From: Roseiarcus sp050012775
GTDB taxonomy: Bacteria; Pseudomonadota; Alphaproteobacteria; Rhizobiales; Beijerinckiaceae
Assembly (NCBI GenBank): GCA_050012775.1
Contig: JBEKGN010000025.1
Coordinates: forward strand, 13,455 to 77,454
Reading direction: 5' to 3'
DNA: 64,000 bases
Shown here: piece by piece, positions 42,583 through 50,973 of the stretch
Layout of the letters: each line of letters begins with the position of its first letter
Numbering within the stretch: position 1 is the stretch's first letter
Notes under the pieces: generated by a model
What the model saw: only the letters and a program-made list of their open reading frames with translations
The model's database searches: none
Told to the model about the DNA's origin: nothing
Translations under genes and position numbers: made by a program

Positions 42583-44379
42583 TCAAAACATCGCAAGGTT
42601 GAAATGGCGGCGAATGATTTCGCGCAGCTGCTTGACGATCTGGAAGGCGTCGCGCAGCAGGTCGCGCTCCATGCTCGATAGTTCCGCCGGCCGCACCAGG
42701 CTGCCGGACGCCGCCTCGGCGAGTTGCCCGTCGAGGCGAAGCGTCATGAGAAAGCGCAGGGCTTGCGTCAGCTCGCGCGCGAAGTTCGGCGTCAACGAGC
42801 CGAGTTCGGCCAAGCGCGCGATGCGCGCGGCCGTGCCGGTTTCGAGCAGGCGATGTTCGATCGCGAGCGAGCGCACGCCGTGCACGATGGGGAAGATGCC
42901 GCCCTTTTTCAAATCGAGCGCGTCGCCTTGGTCTTTCGAGGTGACGAGGTTGTTGAACAGGCCGATCGGCGTGGGAAAGGCGTCGGCGGCGCGCGCGAAA
43001 TGCGCGAGATAGGCGCGCTCGCCGCTCAGCGCCTCGATCAACTCCAGTTTGGTCCGGCGCAACAGTTCCGCGTCGCCCGCGACAGCCTCGGCGTCGTAAA
43101 AGATCGCGACGTTCATGTGGGCGTGCTCGTCGGGCATGGCGAGCCAACGGCGAAAGTCGGCGCGATAGTCGTCGATCGTCTTCGACCATTGCGGATTGAC
43201 GACCATCACATCGCCGGGGCAGGGCGGAAAGCCGAAGCTCTCCAGCGCGCCGGTGAAGGCCGTGCGGAAAGCCTGCAATTCGCCCTTCGGCACGGGCGCC
43301 GAAAGGATCAAGCCATTGTCCTGATCGGTGCGAACCGTCTGCTCGCCGCGTCCCTCGCTGCCCATGACGATGAGGCAGCCGTTGTCGCGGATCGCCGGCG
43401 ACGCGGTCATCTCGAAGAGTTTGGCGAACAAGTGCCGATTGAGGTCGGAGACGATTTCGCAGACGACTTCGATCTTGACTCCCTGCCGCCGCAGCATGCG
43501 CGTCTGGCGCTCGATTCCGCCAGCGGCGACCGCGAGTTCGGCCACGCTGCCGGCACGGTCGATGCGGGCGGCGACGAGCTGCGAATTGCCGGCCAGGAAG
43601 CTCAAGAGGTCGACGTCTTCGAGAATGCCGACATATTCGCCGTCGTCGAGCACCGCGACGCGGCGCTTGTTGTGCTTGGTCATTTGCAACAGCGCCATCG
43701 AGACGAAGTCGTCGGGGGCGACCGAGACGACGTCGTACTGGGTCTCGCCGGCCACGCTCGTCTCGATCGGCAGGCGCTTGAGAATCGCCGCGTTCGAGAG
43801 ATCCGTTCCGGTTATGATTCCGACGCGTTCGCCCTCGCGCACGAACAAGGCTTTGGCGTTGATTTCGCGCATCTTCACGGCGGCGCGCTCGATCGAGTCG
43901 GAGGCCGCGATGAACGCGGCGGGATGCAGCGAGAGATTGCGCACGCGCGCATTCATCAGCGGGCTGAAGCGCGCGGCTTCGTCCTGGCGCGTCGCCGCGT
44001 CGAGCTTGCGGGAAATGTCGCGATAGAAGAAGGCGGCGAAGCGCGCGTTGTGGTTGATCAGCCGCAGCGTGACGTCGCGCGGCAGCAGATTGCACAGCGT
44101 TTCCTCGCGCGCGACGAAGGCGTTCGATCCGCCGCCCTGAACGAGCGCGCGGCTGTCGAAGGAATCGCCGGGGCCGCGCAAGGCGATGAGTTCTTTGCCG
44201 TCCCGCTCTTCGACGCAGCCCTTGAGGACGATGAACAGCGAATCCGGCGCGCCGTCTCGCGCGATGATCGTTTCCCCAGGGCGGAAATAGCCGATGTCGA
44301 GCGCCGCGCGCACCGCATCGACCTCGCGTGGCGTCAGCCGATCGAACGGCGCGTTGGTCGCATCGAAAGACTTAGGCAT
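42583..44379 (-). CDS. cNMP-binding/CBS/DUF294 putative nucleotidyltransferase
   Basis: 598 residues in four parts. An N-terminal cyclic-nucleotide-binding-like domain (about 8-115) begins FRPGETIIARDGAPDSLFIVLKG. A CBS pair (about 150-270) has ITGTDLSNAAILKR and KRRVAVLDDGEYVGILEDVDLLSFL. A DUF294 nucleotidyltransferase-like domain (about 295-435) has the metal-binding signature MGSEGRGEQTVRTDQDNGL. A DUF294 C-terminal substrate-binding domain completes it. The family resembles GlnD-type uridylyltransferases in organisation and may modify a protein in response to adenylates or cNMP; no substrate is known. It is operonic with the exonuclease, three bases apart. Confidence 0.9.
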   Translation of the reverse strand: MPKSFDATNAPFDRLTPREVDAVRAALDIGYFRPGETIIARDGAPDSLFIVLKGCVEERDGKELIALRGPGDSFDSRALVQGGGSNAFVAREETLCNLLPRDVTLRLINHNARFAAFFYRDISRKLDAATRQDEAARFSPLMNARVRNLSLHPAAFIAASDSIERAAVKMREINAKALFVREGERVGIITGTDLSNAAILKRLPIETSVAGETQYDVVSVAPDDFVSMALLQMTKHNKRRVAVLDDGEYVGILEDVDLLSFLAGNSQLVAARIDRAGSVAELAVAAGGIERQTRMLRRQGVKIEVVCEIVSDLNRHLFAKLFEMTASPAIRDNGCLIVMGSEGRGEQTVRTDQDNGLILSAPVPKGELQAFRTAFTGALESFGFPPCPGDVMVVNPQWSKTIDDYRADFRRWLAMPDEHAHMNVAIFYDAEAVAGDAELLRRTKLELIEALSGERAYLAHFARAADAFPTPIGLFNNLVTSKDQGDALDLKKGGIFPIVHGVRSLAIEHRLLETGTAARIARLAELGSLTPNFARELTQALRFLMTLRLDGQLAEAASGSLVRPAELSSMERDLLRDAFQIVKQLREIIRRHFNLAMF

Positions 44380-44510
44380 TGACCTGCCGCCCTCCCCGCC
44401 CGGCGTTCGTCGTCAGTGGTTGGCCGTTTCATAGCGGTTTTGACGGCGCGGGGGAATTGGGCGATGGGCTGAGCCGGGCGGCCGATCGGGCCAAGGGACG
44501 GCGGCGGGCC

Positions 44511-44531
44511 GGCCCGCGTTTCACGCGGGCC
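44511..44531 (-). terminator. Hairpin downstream of the patatin gene
   Basis: GGCCCGCG pairs with CGCGGGCC around a 5-base loop, 7 bases beyond the stop codon of the minus-strand patatin gene. No T-run follows on the minus strand, so it is a probable transcript-end hairpin only. Confidence 0.4.
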
Positions 44532-44538
44532 TCGGTCT

Positions 44539-45705
44539 TTAGATGTCGCGCAGGCGATGCACGTCGTGAACGACGACGCCGGATTCCGGCATCGCCAGCC
44601 ATTTGTGGTGCTTCAAGGTGTTCTTCGTGTCCTCGTAGCCGCTCTGCCAATGTTCGCGCATCGAGGTTCCCGAGAAGTCGTAATCCTTGGAATGACCTTC
44701 ATAGGCCTTCTGCTGATAGATCAAATGCATGATGTTGATTTCCGGCAAATCGGCGAGCCGGTTGCGCAGCGCTCTTTCTTCTTCGGTCAAGAGATCTTCG
44801 GGAACCTTCGCCAGCGCCTGATAGGCGCGCCGCTTCCATTCCATGATGTGGCGGTACATGTCGGTGTTATAGCGCGTGCGCGACGAATACATGATGTCCT
44901 TATGGCGGCCGAGAACGTCTTCCATGTCGCGCGGCAGATGTCCGCTCGCGCTGAACAAATCGACCTGAAACACCAGCGTGTTCACGCTGTCCTCCTGATC
45001 GAGGAGATGCTGCAGCGGCGTGTTCGAGACAATGCCGCCGTCCCAGTAGAAGTCGGTGCCGATCTTGACCATCGGCAGCGTCGGCGGCAGGGCGCCCGAC
45101 GCCATCACGTGCTCGGGCCCGATCTCTTCGTTGGCGTTGTCGAAATAGATGAAGTTGCCGGTCTGCACATTGACCGCGCCGACGGCGAAACGCAGGTTGC
45201 GCTCGTTGATGAGGGAAAAGTCGACGAGCTCGGCGAGCGTCTCGGCGAGCGGCGACGTGTCGTAGTGGCTCGTCGCGGTCTTGGCGCCCGCCAAGTTCAT
45301 CCACGGGCTGACCTCGTGCGGCTTGAAGAAGCCGGGCTGTCCGAGAGCGATCGTCATCAGCGAACTCGTCGCGTTGCGCGCGCGGCGAAACACGTCGCCG
45401 TCGGGCGTATAGGCCCAGACCCTTCGATCGGTGATCTTGTCCCAAAAGGCGTGCAGCCGCTCGATGCGGTTTTCTCGCGTGTTGCCGGCGATGATCGCCG
45501 CGTTGATCGCGCCGATCGAGACGCCGGTCACCCAGTCCGGCTCGATATTGGCTTCGTGCAGCGCCTCGTAGACGCCGGCCTGATAGGCGCCCAACGCCCC
45601 GCCGCCCTGAAAGATCAGGGCGATGCGATCGCAGCGCTCCGGGCGCCAGCCGCTGAAGACGCGCTGTTGCTCGCTCGCTCGGTCCGAGCCGACTTTCGCA
45701 TCCAT
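44539..45705 (-). CDS. Patatin-like phospholipase with DUF3734
   Basis: 388 residues from the ATG at 45705, with GGAG eight bases upstream; the frame is open further but without a good start. Patatin catalytic features: GGGALGAYQAGV (oxyanion), the nucleophile Ser63 in GVSIGAINAA, and Asp in WDGGIVSNTPL. The C-terminal DUF3734 region covers about 280-388. These serine hydrolases cleave lipids or polyester; the group often lies by 3-hydroxybutyrate dehydrogenase genes, and here one is divergent 255 bases away. This suggests a link with polyhydroxybutyrate or lipid turnover, which is inference. Confidence 0.9.
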   Translation of the reverse strand: MDAKVGSDRASEQQRVFSGWRPERCDRIALIFQGGGALGAYQAGVYEALHEANIEPDWVTGVSIGAINAAIIAGNTRENRIERLHAFWDKITDRRVWAYTPDGDVFRRARNATSSLMTIALGQPGFFKPHEVSPWMNLAGAKTATSHYDTSPLAETLAELVDFSLINERNLRFAVGAVNVQTGNFIYFDNANEEIGPEHVMASGALPPTLPMVKIGTDFYWDGGIVSNTPLQHLLDQEDSVNTLVFQVDLFSASGHLPRDMEDVLGRHKDIMYSSRTRYNTDMYRHIMEWKRRAYQALAKVPEDLLTEEERALRNRLADLPEINIMHLIYQQKAYEGHSKDYDFSGTSMREHWQSGYEDTKNTLKHHKWLAMPESGVVVHDVHRLRDI

Positions 45706-45960
45706 GCAGGTCTCCATCCGGTCAAAGACATATGAAGTCGGAAATCGGCAATCGTCGCGCCGCGAGGCGCGCCTGCCGCGATTTCGCTCGGCGACGTAAC
45801 CAGCGACAAATAACAACACGGTGACAAGATCGAGGAATTTGCGCGGCCCTCGCGTGGCGTCGATGTCGGTCCGCATTTTCAACGCCCCGTCACATCACCT
45901 TCAACAAGAACGCGCAGAAGGGCGAACGACGCGGAAGTCACCATCATCGAGAGGGCGTTC

Positions 45961-46743
45961 ATGGCCGAGCAACGGATAGCCGTCGTCACGGGGTCGACGA
46001 GCGGCATTGGTCTTGGGATCGCGCGGGCCTTCGCCGCCCAAGGCATGAACGTGGTCCTCAACGGCTTCGGCGCCGCGGCCGACATCGAGCGCGAACGACT
46101 GGCGATTGAGAAGGACTATCGCGTCAAGGCGCTCTACTCGGCGGCGGATATGTCGAAGCCGGCCGAGATCGCGCAAATGATCGACGAGGCCGAGGCCGGT
46201 CTCGGACCGATCGGCGTGCTCGTCAACAACGCCGGCATCCAATATGTCGCGCCGATCGAGGCGTTCCCGCTGGAGAAATGGGACCAGATCATCGCGATCA
46301 ATCAATCCGCCGCCTTTCACGCGATCCGTGGCGCGCTGCCGGGCATGAAGGCGCGCCGCGCTGGGCGAATCCTCAACATCGCTTCGGCCCACGCGCTCGT
46401 CGCCTCGCCGTTCAAGTCGGCCTATGTCGCGGCCAAGCACGCGATCGCCGGCCTGACGAAAACCGCCGCGCTCGAGGTGGCGGAGTACGGCGTCACGGTG
46501 AACGCGATCTGCCCCGGCTATGTGCTGACGCCGCTCGTCGAGAAACAGATTCCCGACACCGCCAAGGCGCGCGGCATCAGCGAAGCGGAGGTCGTGCGCG
46601 ACGTTCTCCTGGCGGCCCAGCCGACCAAGCGCTTCGTCACGGTCGAGGAAGTGGCCGCCCTCGCGGTCTTCCTCGCGAGCCCCGCGGCGGCCTCGATCAC
46701 CGGCGCGATCATTCCGATCGACGGCGGCTGGACGGCGCACTAG
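45961..46743 (+). CDS. bdhA: 3-hydroxybutyrate dehydrogenase
   Basis: 260 residues, a short-chain dehydrogenase. It converts 3-hydroxybutyrate to acetoacetate with NAD. Nucleotide-binding TGSTSGIGLGIARAFA at 10-25, NNAG in VLVNNAGIQYVAPIE, the catalytic Ser in LNIASAHALVAS and Tyr/Lys in SAYVAAKHAIAGL, and the terminal GGWTAH. The conserved QYVAPIEAFPLEKWDQIIAINQSAAFH segment is diagnostic of 3-hydroxybutyrate dehydrogenases. It is followed after 71 bases by acetoacetate decarboxylase on the same strand, giving a two-step path to acetone and CO2. Confidence 0.94.
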   Translation: MAEQRIAVVTGSTSGIGLGIARAFAAQGMNVVLNGFGAAADIERERLAIEKDYRVKALYSAADMSKPAEIAQMIDEAEAGLGPIGVLVNNAGIQYVAPIEAFPLEKWDQIIAINQSAAFHAIRGALPGMKARRAGRILNIASAHALVASPFKSAYVAAKHAIAGLTKTAALEVAEYGVTVNAICPGYVLTPLVEKQIPDTAKARGISEAEVVRDVLLAAQPTKRFVTVEEVAALAVFLASPAAASITGAIIPIDGGWTAH

Positions 46744-46814
46744 CGCGCGCCTCGGCGTCGTCAAAATTGAAGCGAGAGCGGCGAGGGTTCCGGGACGCCG
46801 GAATGGAGAGAGCG

Positions 46815-47561
46815 ATGCGCATTGGCGAAATCTTGGATCTGCCTTCGATGCCGCTCGCCGGGCCGAGCTATCCGCGCGGGCCATACCGGTTCGTCGACCG
46901 TCAATACATGGTCATTTCCTACGAGACGGACCCGGAAGTCGTGCGCGAGCAATTGCCCGAGCCGCTCGAGCCGCTCGATCGCCCGCTCGTCCATTACGAG
47001 TGGATATCGATGCCCGATTCCTCCGGCTTCGGCAGCTACACCGAAAGCGGACTGGTGATCGGCTGCCGCTACAAGGGCGAGGAAATGAACTTCGTCTCGC
47101 AAATGTATCTCGACGACGATCCGCCGATCGCGGCCGGGCGCGAAATCTGGGGCTTCCCCAAGAAATACGCCCATCCCAAGCTCGCCGTCGTCAAGGACAC
47201 GCTGACGGGCACGCTGGAATATTCCGGCGCGCAGGTCGCCTTGGGCACGATGGGCTACAAGCACGAGAGCATGGCGGGCAACGGCGTCATGACGACCGCC
47301 TTGCTCACCAAGACCGCCGTCAATCTGAAGCTCATTCCCGGCGTCGACGGCAACCCCGGCATTTGCCAGCTCGTCGCCTATAATTTGACCGACATCGTCG
47401 TGAAGGGCTCCTGGATCGGACCCGGACGGCTGCATCTCGTCCCCCATGTCAACGCGCCGGTCGCCGACATGCCCGTGCGCAAAATCGTCGCCGCGCATCA
47501 CTTCATCGCCGATCTGACCTTGCCCTACGGCCGGGTTCTCCACGATTATCTCGCGAAGTGA
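46815..47561 (+). CDS. adc: Acetoacetate decarboxylase
   Basis: 248 residues from the ATG at 46815, which has GGAGAG upstream. It decarboxylates acetoacetate to acetone through a Schiff base. The active-site lysines are in EIWGFPKKYAHPKL (Lys116/117). YEWISMPDSSGFGSYTESG and QMYLDDDPPIAAGRE match the family. It is co-directional with bdhA. It could instead lower acetoacetate in ketone-body metabolism; either way the pair forms a unit. Confidence 0.95.
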   Translation: MRIGEILDLPSMPLAGPSYPRGPYRFVDRQYMVISYETDPEVVREQLPEPLEPLDRPLVHYEWISMPDSSGFGSYTESGLVIGCRYKGEEMNFVSQMYLDDDPPIAAGREIWGFPKKYAHPKLAVVKDTLTGTLEYSGAQVALGTMGYKHESMAGNGVMTTALLTKTAVNLKLIPGVDGNPGICQLVAYNLTDIVVKGSWIGPGRLHLVPHVNAPVADMPVRKIVAAHHFIADLTLPYGRVLHDYLAK

Positions 47562-47894
47562 GCCTCGGCCCGCCACGCCGGGAATCTCTCTCCTCGGCCA
47601 AAGCGCCGCTTCGCCGCGGGGAAATGGACCGCGCCGGCGCAGCGACCGCGCCGCGAGCGAACATTATCCTTGCCCGGCGCGCCCAATCTTGCTAGTCAAC
47701 CCGCGCGTTCGGCCTTCGGTCGGACGCGTCAACCCATGAGTTCTCGACGCCGGCGCCTGCGCCGGCCCGCCTTTCAAAGAGGCGGCGATGGGCCCCGCGA
47801 CGCGAGACGTTTGCGGGCCCGAACCGGCGATGGGAGCTTTTCGTCAACGCCAACCCCGCCGGCGCCGCCCAAAAAGGGCTCCTTAGGAGAGAAA
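47562..47894 (+). promoter_or_regulatory. 333-base leader region of rpsA
   Basis: No gene here; the frame open into rpsA is low-complexity and starts in the middle of this DNA. It has several GC-rich palindromes (GCGCCGGCGC-like and GGGCCCGCGACGCGAGACGTTTGCGGGCCC, broken in two arms) that could form an mRNA leader. Ribosomal protein S1 is autoregulated in other bacteria through its leader, so a regulatory structure is plausible. The ribosome-binding site is TTAGGAGAG ahead of ATG 47895. Confidence 0.4.
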
Positions 47895-49640
47895 ATGTCC
47901 GCATCCACCGCCTTCGCGCCGACGCGCGAGGATTTCACCGCCCTTTTGAACGAGACCTACGGCGAGAACGAGGCCTTCGAAGGCGCCGTCGTCAAGGGCC
48001 GGGTCGTCGCGATCGAAAAAGACATGGCGCTCATCGACATCGGCCTGAAGACCGAGGGCCGCGTCGCGCTGAAGGAATTCACCAATCACGGCCGCGACGC
48101 GGCGCCGAACGTCGGCGACGAAGTCGAGGTCTATCTCGAGCGCATCGAGAACGCGCTCGGCGAAGCCGTCATTTCGCGCGACAAGGCGCGCCGCGAGGAG
48201 AGCTGGGTCAAGCTCGAACAGGCCTTCGAGAAGAACGAGAAGGTCGACGGCGTCATCTTCAACCAGGTCAAGGGCGGCTTCACCGTCGATCTCGACGGCG
48301 CCGTGGCGTTCCTGCCGCGCAGCCAGGTCGACATTCGCCCGGTGCGCGACGTCGCGCCGCTGATGAACGTCACGCAGCCCTTCCAGATCCTGAAAATGGA
48401 TCGCCGTCGCGGCAACATCGTGGTGTCCCGCCGCACGGTTCTCGAGGAGAGCCGCGCCGAGCAGCGCCATGAGATCGTCGCCAACCTCGCCGAAGGCCAG
48501 GTCATCGAAGGCACCGTCAAGAACATCACGGATTACGGCGCGTTCGTCGATCTCGGCGGCATCGACGGCCTGCTGCACGTCACCGACATCGCCTGGCGGC
48601 GCGTCAACCATCCGACCGAGGTGTTGAGCATCGGCCAGACGGTGAAGGTGCGCATCATCAAGATCAACCACGAGACCCACCGCATCTCGCTCGGCATGAA
48701 GCAGTTGCAGGAAGATCCGTGGGCGGCGATCGAGTCGCGCTACACGGTCGGCCAGCGTCTCAAGGGCCGCGTCACCAACATCACCGACTACGGCGCGTTC
48801 GTCGAGCTGGAGCCGGGCATCGAAGGCCTCATCCACGTCTCCGAGATGTCGTGGACCAAGAAGAACGTCCACCCCGGCAAGATCATCTCGACGAGCCAGG
48901 AGGTCGAGGTGCAGGTGCTCGAAGTCGACGCCTCCAAGCGCCGCATTTCGCTCGGCCTCAAGCAGACGCTGCAGAACCCGTGGGAGGCCTTCGCCGAGAA
49001 GCATCCCGTCGGTTCGACGGTCGAGGGCGAGGTCAAGAACAAGACCGAATTCGGCTTGTTCATCGGCCTCGACGGCGACGTCGACGGCATGGTCCATCTC
49101 TCCGATCTCGACTGGACGCGCCCCGGCGAGCAGGCGATCGAGGAGTACAAGAAGGGCGACAAGGTCAGCGCCAAGGTTCTCGACGTCGACATCGAGAAGG
49201 AGCGCATCGCGCTCGGCGTCAAGCAGCTCGCCAGCGATCCCTTCGCCGCCAAGAAGGTGAGCGAAGAGGGCGGCGAGGGCGAGTTGCGCAAGGGCTCGGT
49301 CGTCACCTGCGAGGTCATCGAGGTCAAGGAAGGCGGCATCGACGTCAAGATCGCCGGCACGGACCTGGTGGCGTTTATCAAGCGCAACGAACTGGCGCGC
49401 GATCGCGGCGACCAACGTCCCGAGCGTTTCTCGGTCGGCGAAAAGGTCGATGCGCGCATCACGCAGTTCGACCGGCGCGCCCGCAAGGTCGCGGTGTCGA
49501 TCAAGGCGCTGGAAGTCGCCGAAGAGAAGGAAGCGATCGCGCAATATGGCTCGGCCGATTCCGGCGCTTCGCTCGGCGACATCCTCGGCGCCGCGCTCAA
49601 GGCGCGCGACAAGGCGGAGAAGCCGAAGAAGGCCGAGTAA
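47895..49640 (+). CDS. rpsA: 30S ribosomal protein S1
   Basis: 581 residues from the ATG at 47895. Six S1 RNA-binding repeats are visible: from about 31, 115, 202, 290, 375 and 465. Typical units are GTVKNITDYGAFVDLGGIDGLLHVTDIAWRR and GRVTNITDYGAFVELEPGIEGLIHVSEMSW. It brings mRNA to the 30S subunit. The C-terminus ends with an alphaproteobacterial tail rich in Lys/Ala/Glu. cmk, the usual upstream partner, is not here; acetoacetate decarboxylase is the left neighbour. Confidence 0.98.
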   Translation: MSASTAFAPTREDFTALLNETYGENEAFEGAVVKGRVVAIEKDMALIDIGLKTEGRVALKEFTNHGRDAAPNVGDEVEVYLERIENALGEAVISRDKARREESWVKLEQAFEKNEKVDGVIFNQVKGGFTVDLDGAVAFLPRSQVDIRPVRDVAPLMNVTQPFQILKMDRRRGNIVVSRRTVLEESRAEQRHEIVANLAEGQVIEGTVKNITDYGAFVDLGGIDGLLHVTDIAWRRVNHPTEVLSIGQTVKVRIIKINHETHRISLGMKQLQEDPWAAIESRYTVGQRLKGRVTNITDYGAFVELEPGIEGLIHVSEMSWTKKNVHPGKIISTSQEVEVQVLEVDASKRRISLGLKQTLQNPWEAFAEKHPVGSTVEGEVKNKTEFGLFIGLDGDVDGMVHLSDLDWTRPGEQAIEEYKKGDKVSAKVLDVDIEKERIALGVKQLASDPFAAKKVSEEGGEGELRKGSVVTCEVIEVKEGGIDVKIAGTDLVAFIKRNELARDRGDQRPERFSVGEKVDARITQFDRRARKVAVSIKALEVAEEKEAIAQYGSADSGASLGDILGAALKARDKAEKPKKAE

Positions 49641-49657
49641 GCGGTTGGCGCTCGCCG

Positions 49658-49896
49658 CCCCCTTCCCCCTGAGGGGGAAGGGGGCCGGCGGAGCCGGCCG
49701 GATGAGGGGTCGCGCCGCAAGGCGCGTCGCCTTGGCGTCGGCGAGGGCCTCTGCCGGTTTGTATCGTATGAGTCGCCGCCCGTCGCGGCCGTGCTGATAA
49801 GCGCGCCTTGCGGCGCGACCCCTCATCCGTCGGCCTTCGGCCGACACCTCTCAGCGAACGAATCGTTCGCCTGACACCCGCAAGGGGAGAAGGGGG
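49658..49896. repeat. Long palindromic mosaic between rpsA and the LysR gene
   Basis: Starts with a 12-bp stem hairpin at 49658-49684 (CCCCCTTCCCCC / GGGGGAAGGGGG, loop TGA), which may end the rpsA transcript. A GCCGGC palindrome follows. The 27-base arm at 49700-49726 beginning GGATGAGGGG is exactly reverse-complementary to 49802-49828, with a 75-base spacer. Further hairpins follow: GTCGGCC/GGCCGAC at 49829-49845 and GCGAACG/CGTTCGC at 49854-49870. The architecture is the same as at 11954-12106. Confidence 0.85.
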
Positions 49897-49917
49897 AGCG
49901 CCGCCCTTCTCGCCCTT

Positions 49918-50871
49918 CTAAGCCACAAGTCCGGCGTGAGTCGCCGCCGCCGCGCCCGCCCGCTGGGTGGCGCCGGGACAGGTCTTCAGGCGCTCGCGCA
50001 GATCGCCGACGAGCCAGCGGCTGGCGCGCCCGAGCGCGCGTCCGCGCTCGTGAACGACATAGATCGGAAATTCGACCGGGACGTGGTCGGCGATGGCGAG
50101 CCGTTTCAGGCGCCCGGCGGCGATATGGCCCTCGACCATATGGCGCGGCATGTTGCACCAGCCGAAGCCGGCGAGCAGAAATTCCAGGCGCGTGGCGAGA
50201 TCGGCGAAGCGCCAGATATGGGGGCTGATTATGCCCCCTTGCATGTTTTGCGTCATCGCCGTGCGATCGGTCAGCACGAGCTGGACATGCGGCTCGAGCG
50301 CTTCGCGCGCGATCGGAGCGCTCGCCCGGGCGAGCGGGTGGTCGGCGGCGACGACCGGGATCAGGGCGATGCGCGTGAGGAATTCGGCGTTGAGATCGCG
50401 CGGCGGCCCTGCGGGCAGGGGGTAGATCGCCATGCGCGCCGCGCCCTCGCGCAGGCGCTGCTCGGCGCCGCCGAGCGCCTCGGTGAACACGGTCGCCGGC
50501 AGTTTCGGGAACTCGCCGCGCAACGCGTTCAGGCTCATCATCAACAACGGCATCGGGAAGATCGCGTCGACCGCCAGCGTCAGCTCCGGCTCGACGTCCT
50601 CGGCCATGCTTTCCGCTCGGGCGCGCATCGCCTTGGCGCTTTCGAGCATCGCGCGCGCGTCCTTCACGACGGCGAGGCCGGCGTCGGTCAGAACCGGCGT
50701 TCGCGTCGAGCGGTCGAACAACTGGATTCCCAGCGTCGCTTCCATCGTCTGCACGGCCTGGCTGATCGCCGACTGCACCCGGCCGAGCCGTCGCGCCGCC
50801 GCCGAAAAGCTGCCGGCCTCCGCGACCGCGACGAGAACCCGCATCTGGTCAAGCGTCAGGGGATCGAACAT
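49918..50871 (-). CDS. LysR-family transcriptional regulator
   Basis: 317 residues. The N-terminal winged helix-turn-helix reads LDQMRVLVAVAEAGSFSAAARRLGRVQSAISQAVQTMEATLG (about 5-48). The effector-binding domain spans 90-295, with the usual VDAIFPMPLLMMSLNALRGEFP. It is divergent from a nitroreductase-like gene 102 bases away and probably controls it. A TTGC-N11-GCAA box lies between. The C-terminus is Ala-rich and extends about 15 residues past the domain. Confidence 0.94.
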   Translation of the reverse strand: MFDPLTLDQMRVLVAVAEAGSFSAAARRLGRVQSAISQAVQTMEATLGIQLFDRSTRTPVLTDAGLAVVKDARAMLESAKAMRARAESMAEDVEPELTLAVDAIFPMPLLMMSLNALRGEFPKLPATVFTEALGGAEQRLREGAARMAIYPLPAGPPRDLNAEFLTRIALIPVVAADHPLARASAPIAREALEPHVQLVLTDRTAMTQNMQGGIISPHIWRFADLATRLEFLLAGFGWCNMPRHMVEGHIAAGRLKRLAIADHVPVEFPIYVVHERGRALGRASRWLVGDLRERLKTCPGATQRAGAAAATHAGLVA

Positions 50872-50911
50872 CCATCACCTCGATCGATATGTTTCGCCAT
50901 AATTTTGCCGA

Positions 50912-50930
50912 TTGCAATGATGGAGCGCAA
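50912..50930 (+). promoter_or_regulatory. Possible LysR-type binding site
   Basis: TTGC-N11-GCAA, a T-N11-A dyad, in the 102-base region between the divergent LysR and nitroreductase-like genes. Its place, about 45 bases before the nitroreductase ATG, fits LysR control of both promoters, but it is a short motif. Confidence 0.4.
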
Positions 50931-50973
50931 CTCCCATTTATTGTGCACCGCAACCTGCGCCAAGGAAACCCCG

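Noticed and set aside
47670..47894. N-terminal extension of ribosomal protein S1
   Set aside because: The added residues are low in complexity and the ATG at 47895 has a perfect ribosome-binding site.
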